Source: Lycocorax pyrrhopterus obiensis (lineage: Eukaryota; Chordata; Aves; Passeriformes; Paradisaeidae). From it: a stretch of DNA of 64,000 nucleotides. The notes beneath the pieces are model-generated. The model did not search any database. It had not been told where the DNA came from and saw only the letters and a program-made list of their open reading frames with translations. Every line of letters begins with the position of its first letter. Position 1 is the first letter of the stretch. The stretch covers positions 133,123,431-133,187,430 of the forward strand of contig JACSVZ010000002.1 in the NCBI GenBank assembly GCA_014706295.1. Direction: 5' to 3'. Shown here piece after piece: positions 12,201 through 22,960 of the stretch. The position numbers and the translations under genes were made by a program.

Positions 12201-13949
12201 ATATTTGCAGGAATTGCATTCAATTACTATTAGTCTTCAGATGATAAAGACTGACATAGCTTAAAGACCAGAGGATGAACATTCACAAAGTTCCATTCAA
12301 ACCTATAGGTCCCATAAGCATGTAGCATTAGGACATGATAATGGAAGGAGAGAGATGGCTGCCTATTTGTGCAACTGCTTGCAACTCCAAAACCCAAGAA
12401 ACTGGGTTTCCATTTGCACCAGGACTGATAAAGGAAATTTTAAGCTGCTCTCTGTAGAGCTGTAACACAATACATCAGGTTGCCCACCCCCACATCCTGA
12501 CAGGGTCAGTGGCACAATTAAATCAAATGACAGCTTTTCTAGCTCATCCCCTCTCCTCTCATTCCATCAAGGCATTTGCCTTCTAGAAACCATTCACGAA
12601 GGAACACTTACTCCTTGCTGCCCAGCACTTTTGCTACTGAAGACATAAATCAGAGACAGCTATTACACTCAGATCTCATGCTCCAGGGTTCCAGCAGCCC
12701 AGCCAGGACAGCAAACCGGATGGCCCCCAGGACATCCCACCCAGCTGACTGCCAGGCTCTGTCTTCCCATCCTGCCGGATCATCTGCTCCTCCAGTCTCT
12801 GCCTCCCACCTTTTATTGCTACCAAATGCAGAGAACTGCTCAGCTGCTGTTTCCTTGGAGCATCAGTTATTTCCTTGGAGGGGTTTCTTTTTTGGTATTT
12901 TGTTGCAGGTCAAAGAGCATGTTTATAGAGAGGGCAGGAAATGGGCCATAACCAATCCCCATGTGCAGGCAAGACTAGAAAATGTCTTAGGACCATCCAA
13001 AGGAGAAAAGAATTAAGTTGGACACACTGCTTTTTTCTGTGTGCCTCACTAATGCTTTTCTAGGAGGTGATGGGGACCTACTTGACTGGCAGCCAGAAGT
13101 ATGAGTTAATTCTACTTCTCTCAACAAAAATCCTTGGAAAATCTTAGTAAAACAATGAAACCCTGGCCTTTTTTAAAGGTTCGTATGTAAAGACTGCCCG
13201 GCACAGGTTGTGCAGTGCCTCCACAGTAACTTCATACTGACCCCCCCTGTTCACACACTGTGAATAGAGACGTGCCTGGGAGAGCCTCCATTTCCCACAC
13301 ACGCAGAAAAGTTCATGTGCAGCACAGCTGCTTCTTCCCAAAAGTGCTGGCATTAACTCCACAGTGGTGTTGCTTAGGATTTGGAACACCCAGCACATAG
13401 GCTGGAATATCTGAGAAATTACGGTTTGCCAGGTTGCTGCATGCCAGGAAATGTGGGATACCTAAGAAAAGTTTTTGGACAGGAGAAGAATGCATCTGAG
13501 ATAACCTCACTGTGAAGTCTAGAAGAAGATAACCTTTCAACCCATGCAGAAGACCCAAGGATCACTCAGCCTATTGGGAAAGGAGAGTGCAAATCCTTCC
13601 AGCTTCCAGACTTGTCTGCACTTCCTGTTCCCACTAATTTCTTTCCTGCCCTTCTCCCCACACCCAGCTTCTCCCTGGGATTCACTTGCCCAAATTTCTT
13701 TGTCTCCCCACACCTGCATTTATTTACCCTCCTGATGAACATAGGATTCTGCACACATCTCCCACATCTTCTCCCTGTGGTCATCCACACACACCTTTCC
13801 TGTCCTTGCTAACAACTGAACATTTTCTGAATTTTTCACTGCACACAGACTGCACTTTTTTTTATACCCTCACCTTCCACCTCCCCCTGTAGTAAAATCA
13901 CCTTCCTCCCAGAACATAAGGAGCTTTATTCCCTCTGCCCTCTCCTCTA
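6231..13949. other. Single-copy intergenic DNA, no gene seen
   Basis: No repeat family recognised. Two open frames (6950-7441 and 12576-13016, plus strand, 163 and 146 codons) are rich in Ser, Pro, Leu and Cys, show no known domain and lack conserved motifs, so I treat them as chance. The part at 12480-13020 is somewhat richer in C and G than its surroundings. A pyrimidine-rich stretch runs from about 13600 to 13965. Confidence 0.5.
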
Positions 13950-13964
13950 TTTTTTTTTTTTTTT
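13950..13964. repeat. Poly-T tract
   Basis: Uninterrupted run of 15 T after a CT-rich segment. It is not clearly the tail of a retrocopy. Confidence 0.8.
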
Positions 13965-16900
13965 CTGATTATGTCTCCAATGGTCACTGGCTTGGGGTGA
14001 GTGTCAGGGCCATTTTCACTTCCCTTTGGAAAAAGCTACTCATCTCATGTAAAAACTGGCAGGCAAAAGGTCTTTTGGCCCTTCTACCTCTCAATATAGT
14101 TTAGGTTTGCAAGTGAAGCTAACACTCTCCTGCTTAGAGGACTTTCCCCTTCTATTTTTCCTTGTGTTTTTTTAATAAATAACCTCCTTCAGGCTTTTCT
14201 TCTTGTAGGGTAGTGAGTGACAAGCTTTAGCTGGGGTAAACTTCAGCCATCAGGAAGAACAATGAAAATATGTTTTTATTTCTCTGAATTTCAGGAAAAC
14301 CTTGACAGAATGTAACAAATCCGTAATTAAAGCTGTTTTTAGAAGGGGGCTTTATCCCTGAAACCTTTTACTGAAACTGCACCAAGTGTACCTTGCTGCC
14401 TGAGGTGCCCCATGCTCTCCCAGTGCCCAGGTGGCTGTTGACTGTTTCCAGAGCTCTGATGTTCAGGAAAAGTCTACTGGTGCTGGCACTTTGTCCGAAG
14501 ATGAGTTGTGATACCAAGGCTAAAGTAGGAGTGGGGAGAGAGCCTTAAAGGTAAAGAGAAGGTGAAAGGTGTCATCTCATTTTTAGTGACTGCTAGCGAC
14601 AGGAGAAGCAGCAGTTATACCAATTTATAACTTCCTTTCTACAGAGAGGATATAAAATAGAGTGAAAGGATGCAAGTATGTGGATATAGCTTGTGAATAT
14701 CAACTTGATCATTCCTGGAAATACATTTTGGTTTGTTTTTTTTTTTTAAATAACTTCCTATAGAATCAAATCTCACTTTTTGTTTTGTAGAAGATACCTG
14801 TTAGAAAAGCTCAGGCTACTGTCTCTTGCCTCTCCCATGTGGAGTTTAGGATTATGTTGCAGTTTGGTGTGTTCGAGGTCAGCATTCAGGCTATGCTGGA
14901 GCCTGCTGGCTCCCTACTAAAAAGAGAGGCTTGTGGTGCACTGCAGAGCTCATTAACAATCAGCTTGATCAAGGTCTCTTTACCAAAAAGATTGTTTGCA
15001 ACACAAGCAATCCCAAATGTTTTCTGTACACCAAATTTATCATAGAAGTTCATGTCTGCACATCTATTTCTTTCCAGTAGTTTAGATGCAATAAATACTA
15101 GGATGTCAAACCACAACTAAAAAAGAGGGAAATTTTTTTTTAGTCTTCCAACAGAGCATGTCTGCTGCCTAACTGGAAGCCCAAAGGAGGAGAAAACCTC
15201 CTGAACTTGAAATAAAACCAAATGCAGACTGAGATTTGCATGGAGTGAAGAGAAATACAATGCACATATGAAAAGCGGCCACCCTATTTCCTATTTGAAA
15301 ATTTTATGTAATATTTGATTTATATGACTGAACTTAAAATTAGACATCTGTTTAGACAGATTACTTAGCACCTTGGCACAGATGTTCTGTGTTTTTTATT
15401 ATAGCACTTTAATTAAAGATCATTCATCAGCATTCACTCAGCACAGTTAAGTGCCACTTTGAGTAGAGCTGCACAGGGAATGAGTTCTGTGTGCCATTTG
15501 TAATAGCAGCTTTAAATCAGGTGGTGATGGCAAATGATTGCCACAAAGCCAGCCACAACCTTTTTGCCACTGCTGAGTGGGGAAAGAGGTCAGGAGGGGA
15601 CTCACACTCTCACATCTGTACAGCAGATGCCAACACACCTTCCACCCCCTTGCTATCCCCAGTGTTCCTGGAGGGAGGGGAGCAGGCACTGAGGAAACCA
15701 GCCAGAGGCTACCCTCTGGTATCTGCTTTGACTCTGCCCTACTGCCTCCTCTCACTATCTCTGGTCTCTTCCCACCAGCCCCCGGCAACAAGTGTGCTCT
15801 ATGAGTAAGGGGTTTTCAAAGGGGGTGAAGAGAAAAGGAGACACAAAATCTGTCTTAGCTAGGCAAGGTAACTGGGAATCATTGAGGCTAGATCCCAAGA
15901 AAGCTACAGAAGGCTAACCAGGGAGGATGTGGAACAGTCCTTCAAAAATATGTGCCAGGTGATGCAGTCCAAAAGAATAAATTTAAAACATTGTGAGCCA
16001 AGGATAAAAGTTTACAAGTTCAATGTCACATCCCTGCAAAGTATTTGTGCAGTTCAGTATATTCACCTCACCAACACTGCATGTCAGCCCCTTGCAGGTG
16101 CTCCATGCCTTTCACCCTGGGCTCTGCCTGGCAGAGACTTGCAGAAATGACTGCTGCATACCCAGAAATGTGCTGGGTGGGTTTGATTTGTAGAGAGCCT
16201 ATAATTTGCTTCCTATCTCTTTTTAAACCCATTACATCCTTAACAATGGAAACTGTCAGCTGAAGTGATTTTGTCAGCCAAATTTGAGAAGCTGCACATT
16301 TTATGACCATTAGTTTCCTGTAACTTCTCACTTGAATTTTTCCTTACCTAAGAACATGGGGTTTTTTATTTCTCAAATTCCAAAATAAGCATCAGCAGTG
16401 ATAAAAACTCATCAGCTTAACAGGAAAGGAACTGAGGATTTGTTCCCTGGGTTACTTCTATTCTTTTAATCTAATGAATGTTTAGCATAAAATGCCCAGA
16501 CAATTACATAGTTACACTTAATGCCATTTCCATTTTTCACTACGTGGGTTTGGTTTGCATTACCCACAGAGGCAGTTCTTCAGCAGTAGGAGGAGAAATA
16601 TGTTTCCCAAAGCTTAATTTCACCCCTATTATGGTATTTTTCCAGGTCATGTAAGGTGCACACTTGTTTCAGGCCAAGAGGGTACTGAACTTCAAATTCC
16701 CCTAAGGCATATTCTCACCTTCAGCAGAAAATGCCCAGCTGGGTGTAAGTGGGAGCAGGCTTGCAGCAGCCTGATGCTGGTGTGTCGGCTTTCACTACCC
16801 ACACATTTTAAGTAGACCAATGCAGTGCTCTGTTGGGAGGGAGGTGGCTCATCCATCAAGCATGGAGAGCAGCCAGCTAATAGGTATCTTGAGATCCACC

Positions 16901-18125
16901 TTGCCAGATGAGATCCCAAGTGATTTGTTTTTATTAAACCCGTAGTTTCTTCAGAAAATCACTCTTAGTTGGACACTTCCCTGCCATTTGTGTGTTTTTA
17001 AACTGCTGTCAGTGTCTAAGCATTAAGGACAGCATCCTTTTCCTCCGTGCTAAGCAGAGAACATAGCAAAGGCTTAGTCAACAAGCACAGGGCTCCCTAA
17101 TGGTTCTGCTGGGGCAGAATGATTAGATGATTTGATGGAACTTTGGGGCAACATACAGAGTAACTCTTTTTAGCATTGTTTCTAAAACCATTTTGTAGTC
17201 TCTTTCTGCATATGTCCTTTCTCTGCATACATCTTTACCCTTCTGAAGGTTTTTTCTGTCCTGTTTTTTTGTCAGTACAGAAATACAGTTCTGCTTAATA
17301 TGTTTTGATTCCTGTTATATGCTGACATAACAGAAAAACAATTGAATGGCTACAATGGCTTAATTCCTATTCTGGTTTTGTAGATGTCAAGAAATCTGGG
17401 AGATTGTATTTTGTATTTTTGTATTTTGGAAAGCATTTCTCATCCTTCAATCCGTACCCTACTGTTCGTAAAGGACTTTGTGGATGAAAGGCAAACCATG
17501 CATGCCCTACTTCAAATGCTGCTTATCTTTTATAACTACATGAATCAATGAATTGGATAAATATTTTTCCTGGAGTAAGGGATGAGAGAAAGATGGAAAG
17601 AACAACACATGACAAGTCTCAGTGAGTTCACTTAATGCATAGTGAAGGCATTCAAATACTTACAAAAGCAGGCAAAGAGGGGACAAGGATGAAGTAAAAA
17701 CCATTGAGTGTTCATGATCAAAAGGGCCCTTACTGACTTCTTTATAGGAAGGGCAGGTTATTTTGTGACTACAGTTACTTAAAACAGGGTTTGATAGGAT
17801 TCAGTCTTCAGTTAAACATCAGGGTGACTGTATGCTAAGATGCCAAATTGCAAGAGTGAGTACAATTTCTCATCAAAATGCCCGGTTAAAAACCAACGTA
17901 GATAAGAGACCATTTCCCATCTAATGTAGTTGAGAACCTGATGCTACAGAAAGCTGGCCATTCTGCAGAATAATCAACAGTTCAATCGCTTTTCTTTTTT
18001 TTTTTATTCAATTCAAATTCTCTGAGACTAGTGTCATATTTCTGACTTGCTCCATGCCTTACGGCAGAGTTGTACATTATCCTCCTTTCAGATGCTAGGC
18101 CTGCTATCCCTCCCGCCTTCCTAAT
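13965..18125. other. Single-copy intergenic DNA
   Basis: No gene or mobile element recognised. A short direct repetition of TTGTATTT units lies near 17404-17428. Poly-T runs occur near 14740 and 17995. Confidence 0.5.
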
Positions 18126-18164
18126 TTATAAATTATATATATATATAAAATATACATATATGTA
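18126..18164. repeat. AT dinucleotide microsatellite
   Basis: Degenerate (AT)n/(TA)n tract with an uninterrupted TATATATATATATA core near 18134-18147, next to 3'-end-proximal CR1 sequence. Confidence 0.85.
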
Positions 18165-18252
18165 AGTCAAGTACTGTTTTGGATAAATTTCCTTATTTCT
18201 TTAAAGAACTAAAGAAAAGAGATTGATTAAAACAATTTTGTTTGTTTCTGGT

Positions 18253-19072
18253 AGAATTGTAGAGTCATAGAACCAGTTAGGTTTGAAAAGACATCTAAGA
18301 TCGAGTTCAAACATAAACCCAGCACTGCTAAGTCCATCACTAATCCGTGCCCTTAAGTGTCACATACACATGTGTTTTAAATACCTCCAGGGTATTCCCT
18401 GGCAGCCTCTTGCAAAGCTGACAACCCTTTCAGTGAAGAAATGTTTCTTAGTATCCAATCTAAACCAAGTAGGTTAGTCCCCCTCAAACTATCACTTGTT
18501 ACCTGGGAAAAGAGACTGACTTCTATCTCCCAGGTAGTTTTAGTGAATGATAAGGTCACCCCTGAGCCTCTTTTTCTCCAGGCTAAACACCCCTAGCTCC
18601 CTCAGCTGCTCCTCATGGGACTTGTGCTCCAGACCTGTCCCCAGCTCCACAGCCCTTCTCTGGACTCACTCCAGTACCTCAATGTCCTTCCTGAATTGAG
18701 GGGCCCAGAACTGGACACAGCACTTGAGGTGTGGCCTCACCAGTGCCCAGTACAGAGGGACAATCCCTGCCCTAGTCCTGCTGGTCACACTATTGCTGAT
18801 ACAGCCCAGGATGCCATTGGCCTTCTTGGCCACCTGGGCACTCACTGGCTGATGTTCAGCTGCTGTCAACCAGCACCCCCAGGTCCTTTTCCACTGGGAA
18901 GTTTTTCAGCCAATCTGTCCCCAGCCTGTAGCGCTGCTGTTGTGACCTGAGTGCAGGACGCAGCACCTGGCCTTCTTGAACCTCACATAGTTGGCCTCAG
19001 CCCATTGATCCAATCTGTCCAGACCTTTCTGAAGAGCGAAGGCAGATCAACACTACAACTCAACTTGGTGTT
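18253..19072 (-). mobile_element. CR1 LINE, about 820 bp, minus strand
   Basis: The longest CR1 here. Its 3' terminus is at 18253 (octamer-type GAGTCATAGAACC on the plus strand) and it runs to about 19072. The minus-strand translation across 18869-18666 shows the end of the RT ORF, with [20 protein letters not shown] and a following KDIEVLE. The sequence continues through the region antisense to CAGCCCAGGATGCCATTGGC and CAGCACCCCCAGGTCCTTTT, as in standard CR1 copies. Near 19034-19041 about 15-20 bases usual in the family are missing. The tail type differs from the other copies in the window, suggesting a different, older subfamily. It is broken by stops and not functional. Confidence 0.95.
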
Positions 19073-19524
19073 GGAGGAAAGAAAATTGAGACTTTTTTCC
19101 TAAATTGCATCTCAATTTTATTTTGATATTTTCAAGACAGCAGTTCTGAATTCAACAAAAATCAGAGCATGTATCAATATTACCTTCAATTGAAGTTTGA
19201 AATGAAATATTTTATTCCATGCCCACCAAGTGTTCTCTATCTCAAAAGTGGTCCAGAGCTGGCAGTTCAGATCTAGTATTCTCACACACACACATTTCCT
19301 TCCTATCACCCTCCTTCTTATATTGCCTCACTATAACATTCCCCTGTGGTTTTGCAGATGAACCTTTCAGCTTGGGCTAGTGAGAAAACCAGGATTAATC
19401 ACCTGCAGGACTGGATTCTCTCTTTTTCCTTCACTCTCAGGAGTGAAGACAGCTTCTTTGAAAGAGTCGATCGCTGTTTGTGAACCCTTCAATTTAATTC
19501 GTCTTTGATGATGATCCTTCCAGT
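19073..19524. other. Spacer between CR1 and LTR
   Basis: Mostly single-copy. A short (CA)n tract lies near 19281-19293. Directly beyond the LTR end at 19524 I see no clear tRNA primer-binding site on the minus strand, so nothing here proves retained internal retroviral sequence. Confidence 0.5.
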
Positions 19525-20092
19525 TGTGAGAAATAGTTACTTGCCGATAAAGTTGAAAGAGGACAAAGTCATCAAAGCAAAACTGTTTATTGATATAAAT
19601 GAGTAACCTGAGTCGGGCGCATCTCACTGAGGAGGCACACCTCTCTCTAAAATGCACAAACTTTTAGACCCTTCCCCAACTGGTAGGGTCCCTGTCTCTT
19701 CTTCCCTTTGGCAGAGTACTCAGGAATTCACAATCTTTCTGACTGCCTACTGTGCTCAAACCGACATATCGTTTCCCCTCCCCTTTCGATCCCTCTCAGA
19801 ACTAAGGACTGTAAGTAACAAGCATCGGTTTGCCACGGTGCTATTGCTGGCCAGAACGCTGTCCCAAGCACCGGGCAATCTTCCACCTGCCCCAGAAGGG
19901 AGGGTGGAGGCCGACTGCCGCGCAGGAGGGCAGGCGAAGCTCCTGCTTAGGTTCACTGTGCCCACCGATGGCAAGGGCGTGAGGAAGAGGAAGGAACGAA
20001 GTGGAGGGACTTCTTCGTGAGGGCAGGGAAAGGTTTACTGGAGAACACGGAAAACTCACAGAGAAAGCCAAGAAAGTAGGGCTGGCGTGGGG

Positions 20093-20099
20093 TTTTATA
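20093..20099 (-). promoter_or_regulatory. TATA box of the LTR promoter
   Basis: TATAAAA on the minus strand, flanked by GGGG and CCCC, which places transcription start near 20065. It is the only TATA element here with matching upstream CCAAT boxes and a downstream polyadenylation signal. Whether the promoter is still active is unknown. Confidence 0.6.
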
Positions 20100-20133
20100 C
20101 CCCTACATAACGGGCGTGGAAAACACACAATAA

Positions 20134-20384
20134 CCAATGATACATCAGTTAGGGGGTGATACAAGGGCAGGGAGAAGGGATTACAGTGAATGGGAGAAGG
20201 AGTCGGTGGGGAGGAGTAATGGGCCAATCAACCACCAAGGAACATAGAACTTTCTAGAAAGGCAACCAAATATGAAAAATAAAGGGAGGGGAGGGCAGCA
20301 GCCAATAGTCTGCATATTTTACACAGCCTTCTGGGTGCTCAATGTAACTTCAAGGCTCTCGAGCTGTGGAGGCATCAAACCAAT
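20134..20384 (+). promoter_or_regulatory. Array of four same-oriented CCAAT boxes in the LTR U3
   Basis: CCAAT occurs on the plus strand at 20134-20138, 20224-20228, 20302-20306 and 20380-20384, that is ATTGG when read in the direction of LTR transcription. The spacings are 90, 78 and 78 bp. CCAAT/ATTGG is the NF-Y core. NF-Y arrays upstream of a TATA box are known in other endogenous retroviral LTRs. The surrounding sequence is not a tandem repeat, so the spacing is not explained by duplication. Confidence 0.45.
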
Positions 20385-20713
20385 GGACCCTTTGGTCCGC
20401 TTGGTCTGACTGACCATGGTGTTGGCCATGGCTCACCACAACATCGGTTCACTTCCCTTTCTCTCCTCTCCACGCTCACGAGGCCTGGCCTCCTGCTAGC
20501 TACATCTTTGCCTACATGACATAAGTACACATTCTTATGGCTGAAACAATGGCTGCAGCAAAACATTCTTTTATCGCTCACACAAGCCCATGCCAGCATT
20601 AATTAATTTTTTTTTTCTGCTTTCTGACTTAAGTTTCGAAAGTCTTTTTGAAGGCATGTATGGAATATTAAAGTTAGTTAAAGTTGCAACATTTGTAAGA
20701 GAAAGCATTAAAA

Positions 20714-20890
20714 CAGGGTCCCTAGAGACGTGGTCACAGTACCATGTCTGCCAAAGTTTGGCAAGAAACGTTTGGACAATGCTCTCAGGCACATGCTGTG
20801 ATATTTGGGGTTGTTGGGTGCAGAGCCAGGCATTGGACTAGATGACCTTTGTGGGTCTCTTCCAACTCAGGATAGTCTATGATTCTATGA
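20714..20890 (+). mobile_element. CR1 LINE 3'-end fragment
   Basis: About 177 bp beginning in the C-terminal coding motif (GGTCCCTAGAGACGTGGTCA, equivalent to the LPREVV region). It continues through the CR1 3' UTR (TTGGACTAGATGACCTTTGT then TTCCAACTCAGGATAGTC) to the tail TATGATTCTATGA. Strongly 5'-truncated, and the best preserved 3' end in the window. Confidence 0.95.
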
Positions 20891-21351
20891 AGAATAAAAT
20901 GCAGAAGTCCCTCAGAAGTATTTGCAATGTGGAAAGAAAGACGAGGAAGTCTGTGGTCCCCATCAGTTTGAATGAATGTAGAGCAATGCATAGACAAAAT
21001 TCTGTCTGCCTCTCCCTCCTAGAAACCAGAATGGTCAGTGAGATAAATGATGACAAATACTGGAAAGGACAGGTGAGGCATAGTTAGGTAAGCTTCACAG
21101 ATCAGGGAACTTACAGACTTCCAAAACCAAATGCTGACATGCAGACCTGTGACGTCCTTTTTAACAAACTTGAGAGCAGACAAAGAATACAGCAGCTTGC
21201 AGTGTTTTGAAGAGTTTTTTCCAGTGTGATTTAGTTATTCTTACTGTTAACATACAAACAGAAAAAGATACACACACATCCAAACACCTACAAAGGACTA
21301 AGGGTGCTATCTAGCATCCAGATACTGTTAGCAACAATTGTTTTTAAACTG

Positions 21352-21387
21352 CAAAGTAGAAACAGTTTTCAAAGTAGAAGCAGTTTT
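21352..21387 (+). repeat. 18-bp tandem duplication, two copies
   Basis: CAAAGTAGAAACAGTTTT (21352-21369) is followed directly by CAAAGTAGAAGCAGTTTT (21370-21387), with one mismatch. A partial third unit (CAGAGCAGAG) follows. Replication slippage is the simplest source. Confidence 0.85.
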
Positions 21388-21650
21388 CAGAGCAGAGTTG
21401 TTAACAGAGATAATTTTAGAAGTAATGAATATCCCTCAGCAGCGGCAGTAGAAGGTATCTCAGTGGGCAGTGTCATGGTCAGAGCCTAACCCCAGAAACA
21501 ACAAGGTGAACAACAGAAGAGTGGCCGAAAGTTACAGCAACAATCCTTTTCTACCTATTTGATGCCATTATGCTAAGATTATAACCCACATTAATATTAA
21601 TGAACAGATTTATGTCACTGCAAATGAAAATTCTGAAAATTAATGGATTT

Positions 21651-21684
21651 ATATATGTGTGTGTGTATATATACACACATATAT
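21651..21684. repeat. Palindromic TG/AT microsatellite
   Basis: ATATATGTGTGT at the left end and ACACACATATAT at the right end are exact reverse complements, and the centre GTGTATATATACAC is itself a perfect palindrome. The alternating purine-pyrimidine tract can form a hairpin, cruciform or Z-DNA. Confidence 0.85.
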
Positions 21685-22202
21685 TTAGTGTCACAAAAAT
21701 TATTTATGGACTTTTAATGAAAAAAGAAAGAAAGAAAAGGGAGGTTTTGGTGGGTTTTTTTTTTTTATTAGAAAGTGTAATTTTGGAGCATTGCTGCAGA
21801 GAAGCATTAATGTGTACTTTAGTGTAGAGTTCACTCGAAGTGTGTAAATAATCTTTGAAAAATTACTGCCGAGAGAATTTTAGTCTGAAAATCAATTTTC
21901 ATGACAGTACGAATATAGAGCTGGGAAGGTTCATATATTTGAGCTCAAACTGACCACTTTAAGGAAAAACACAACCATTAGTTCAAGCACACAGGGCCTA
22001 TCAGCCAGACCTCTATGTGCAGAGGGAAGATCTCTGCTTGATCAGCCTACAGCAAATGTTCACAACAGAAGTGTCCACAGGAGATGTTCAAATACACAGA
22101 TACGGAACTGTGCTTAAATAACAGGAGTCACTGATTCTTGGGCCACCACAGGAGAAGAAAAGTATCAGTATGCAAGACCTATGTTCTGTACATAATAGTA
22201 TG

Positions 22203-22420
22203 ACCATAGAACCACGGAGTGGTTTTGGTTGGAAGGAACCTTTAAAGGTCATCTAGTCCCAACTCCCCTGCCATGGGCAGGGATACCAGCTTGCTCAGAG
22301 CCCCATCCAACACGGCCTTGAATGTTTCCAGGCACGGGAGATCTCTGGGCAACTTGTCCCAGGGTTTCACCACCCTTATCATAAAAAACTTCTCTGACAA
22401 AAAACCGTGTTGCCTAAATA
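22203..22420 (-). mobile_element. CR1 LINE 3'-end fragment, minus strand
   Basis: The plus strand shows the antisense CR1 terminus (ACCATAGAACCACGGAGTGG), then GGTTGGAAGGAACCTTTAAA, CCTGCCATGGGCAGGGA and CAGAGCCCCATCCAACACGG. The minus-strand translation keeps the C-terminal CR1 motif as WDKLPRDL near 22360. The 5' truncation lies near 22420, only about 60 bp from the CpG island. Confidence 0.93.
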
Positions 22421-22479
22421 ACACCGCTGGTTGGAACTGTTCCATAGATTATATCTGTACTCCATATGCTTTTTATCCT

Positions 22480-22960
22480 GCCGGGAGCTGGGCCTGGTGC
22501 TATAGGAACGGTGCGGGAGTTTGCTGAGGCTCCCGGGGAAGTCGCCGGTCCGTGGGTGCCGCGGGGCGCTGCGCCGGCAGCAGAGCGAGGCCCGGCGAGC
22601 CCTCAGCGCCGGCGCCACGGCGCCCTCTGCCGGCGCCGCGGCCTCCGGTGGCGCCGCCCGCCCAGCGCCGGGGCCGGGGCCGGGGGCGGAGGAGCTGGAG
22701 CCGCCGCCGCCGCTGTCCCGCGCTTGTTTCCTGACACAGGGAATTACAGCCGGCTGGTGAACGATTGCCCTCCGCACCACCGACTGTGAACTCCGCCACC
22801 CGGCGGGTGCTGCGTGCTCAGGTGCGCAGCTTGGAAACCAAGCCGAAGGAACCAGGCTGGCAACACGGCCCGGCTCAGGCTCTTCCGTAAGAGACTCGTC
22901 TCCGTCAGATCCAAAGGTCTCGCTGTTCTGGCCCAGTTCAGCAGTTTATCCGTGTTCAGG
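22480..22960. promoter_or_regulatory. CpG island, candidate promoter or insulator
   Basis: Base composition changes abruptly at about 22480 from AT-rich to strongly GC- and CpG-rich. The densest part is 22500-22720, with a shoulder to about 22960. It contains a GC box (GGGGGCGGAG at 22682-22691), a (CCG)4 run at 22701-22712, three close G-tracts at 22670-22686 that could form an imperfect G-quadruplex, and a CTCF-like motif at 22620-22633. Open frames exist in most frames (for example 22466-22789 plus and 22780-22379 minus) but are Ala/Arg/Gly/Pro-rich, as expected of any stop-poor GC-rich DNA. I see no convincing first exon with a good donor site. Transcription direction cannot be set from the sequence. 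It could be the start of a non-coding RNA, a distal or orphan promoter, or an insulator. Confidence 0.65.
22620..22633 (-). promoter_or_regulatory. CTCF-like binding motif
   Basis: CCGGCAGAGGGCGC on the minus strand matches the CTCF core CCASYAGRKGGCRS at 13 of 14 positions; the only deviation is G for A at position 3. It sits in the middle of the CpG island. Motif match only; occupancy unknown. Confidence 0.55.

Larger units (their letters stand above)
19525..20582 (-). mobile_element. Long avian retroviral LTR, probably solo
   Basis: Read on the minus strand from 20582 to 19525 (about 1058 bp). Ends TGTGAG...CTCACA form a perfect 6-bp inverted repeat with TG...CA termini. A TATA box (TATAAAA) lies at 20099-20093. 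An AATAAA lies at 19591-19586, about 60 bp before the 3' end, which would give an unusually long R region of about 500 bp. An AGTAAA at 20039-20034 is an alternative signal. Four CCAAT boxes precede the TATA box (see separate entry). The flanks GCTTG and ACTGG (minus strand) do not match, so either the target duplication has decayed or the boundaries are off by a few bases. GC and CpG content is higher than in the surroundings. Internal open frames are not credible genes. Family not named. Confidence 0.7.
20891..22202. other. Single-copy intergenic DNA with two small repeats
   Basis: No gene recognised. It contains an 18-bp tandem duplication (21352-21387) and a palindromic TG/AT tract (21651-21684), both listed separately. 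Confidence 0.5.

Noticed and set aside
12576..13016. 146-codon plus-strand open frame
   Set aside because: Low-complexity Ser/Ala/Pro composition and no recognisable family; the slightly higher GC here makes stops rarer.
18666..18950. Open frames on both strands
   Set aside because: Explained by the CR1 element; the minus-strand frame is the worn end of its RT ORF, the plus-strand frame is its antisense.
19367..19657. 96-codon minus-strand frame crossing the LTR end, considered as retroviral leader or gag start
   Set aside because: No primer-binding site next to the LTR end, no gag-like motif, and the frame starts inside the LTR.
19841..20227. 128-codon minus-strand frame and overlapping plus-strand frame
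   Set aside because: Within the long LTR; no gag, pol or env-like motif seen.
22379..22799. Several overlapping open frames of 60-133 codons in the CpG island
   Set aside because: Stop codons are rare in such GC-rich DNA. The products are Ala/Gly/Arg/Pro-rich on both strands and none shows a domain or a good splice donor.
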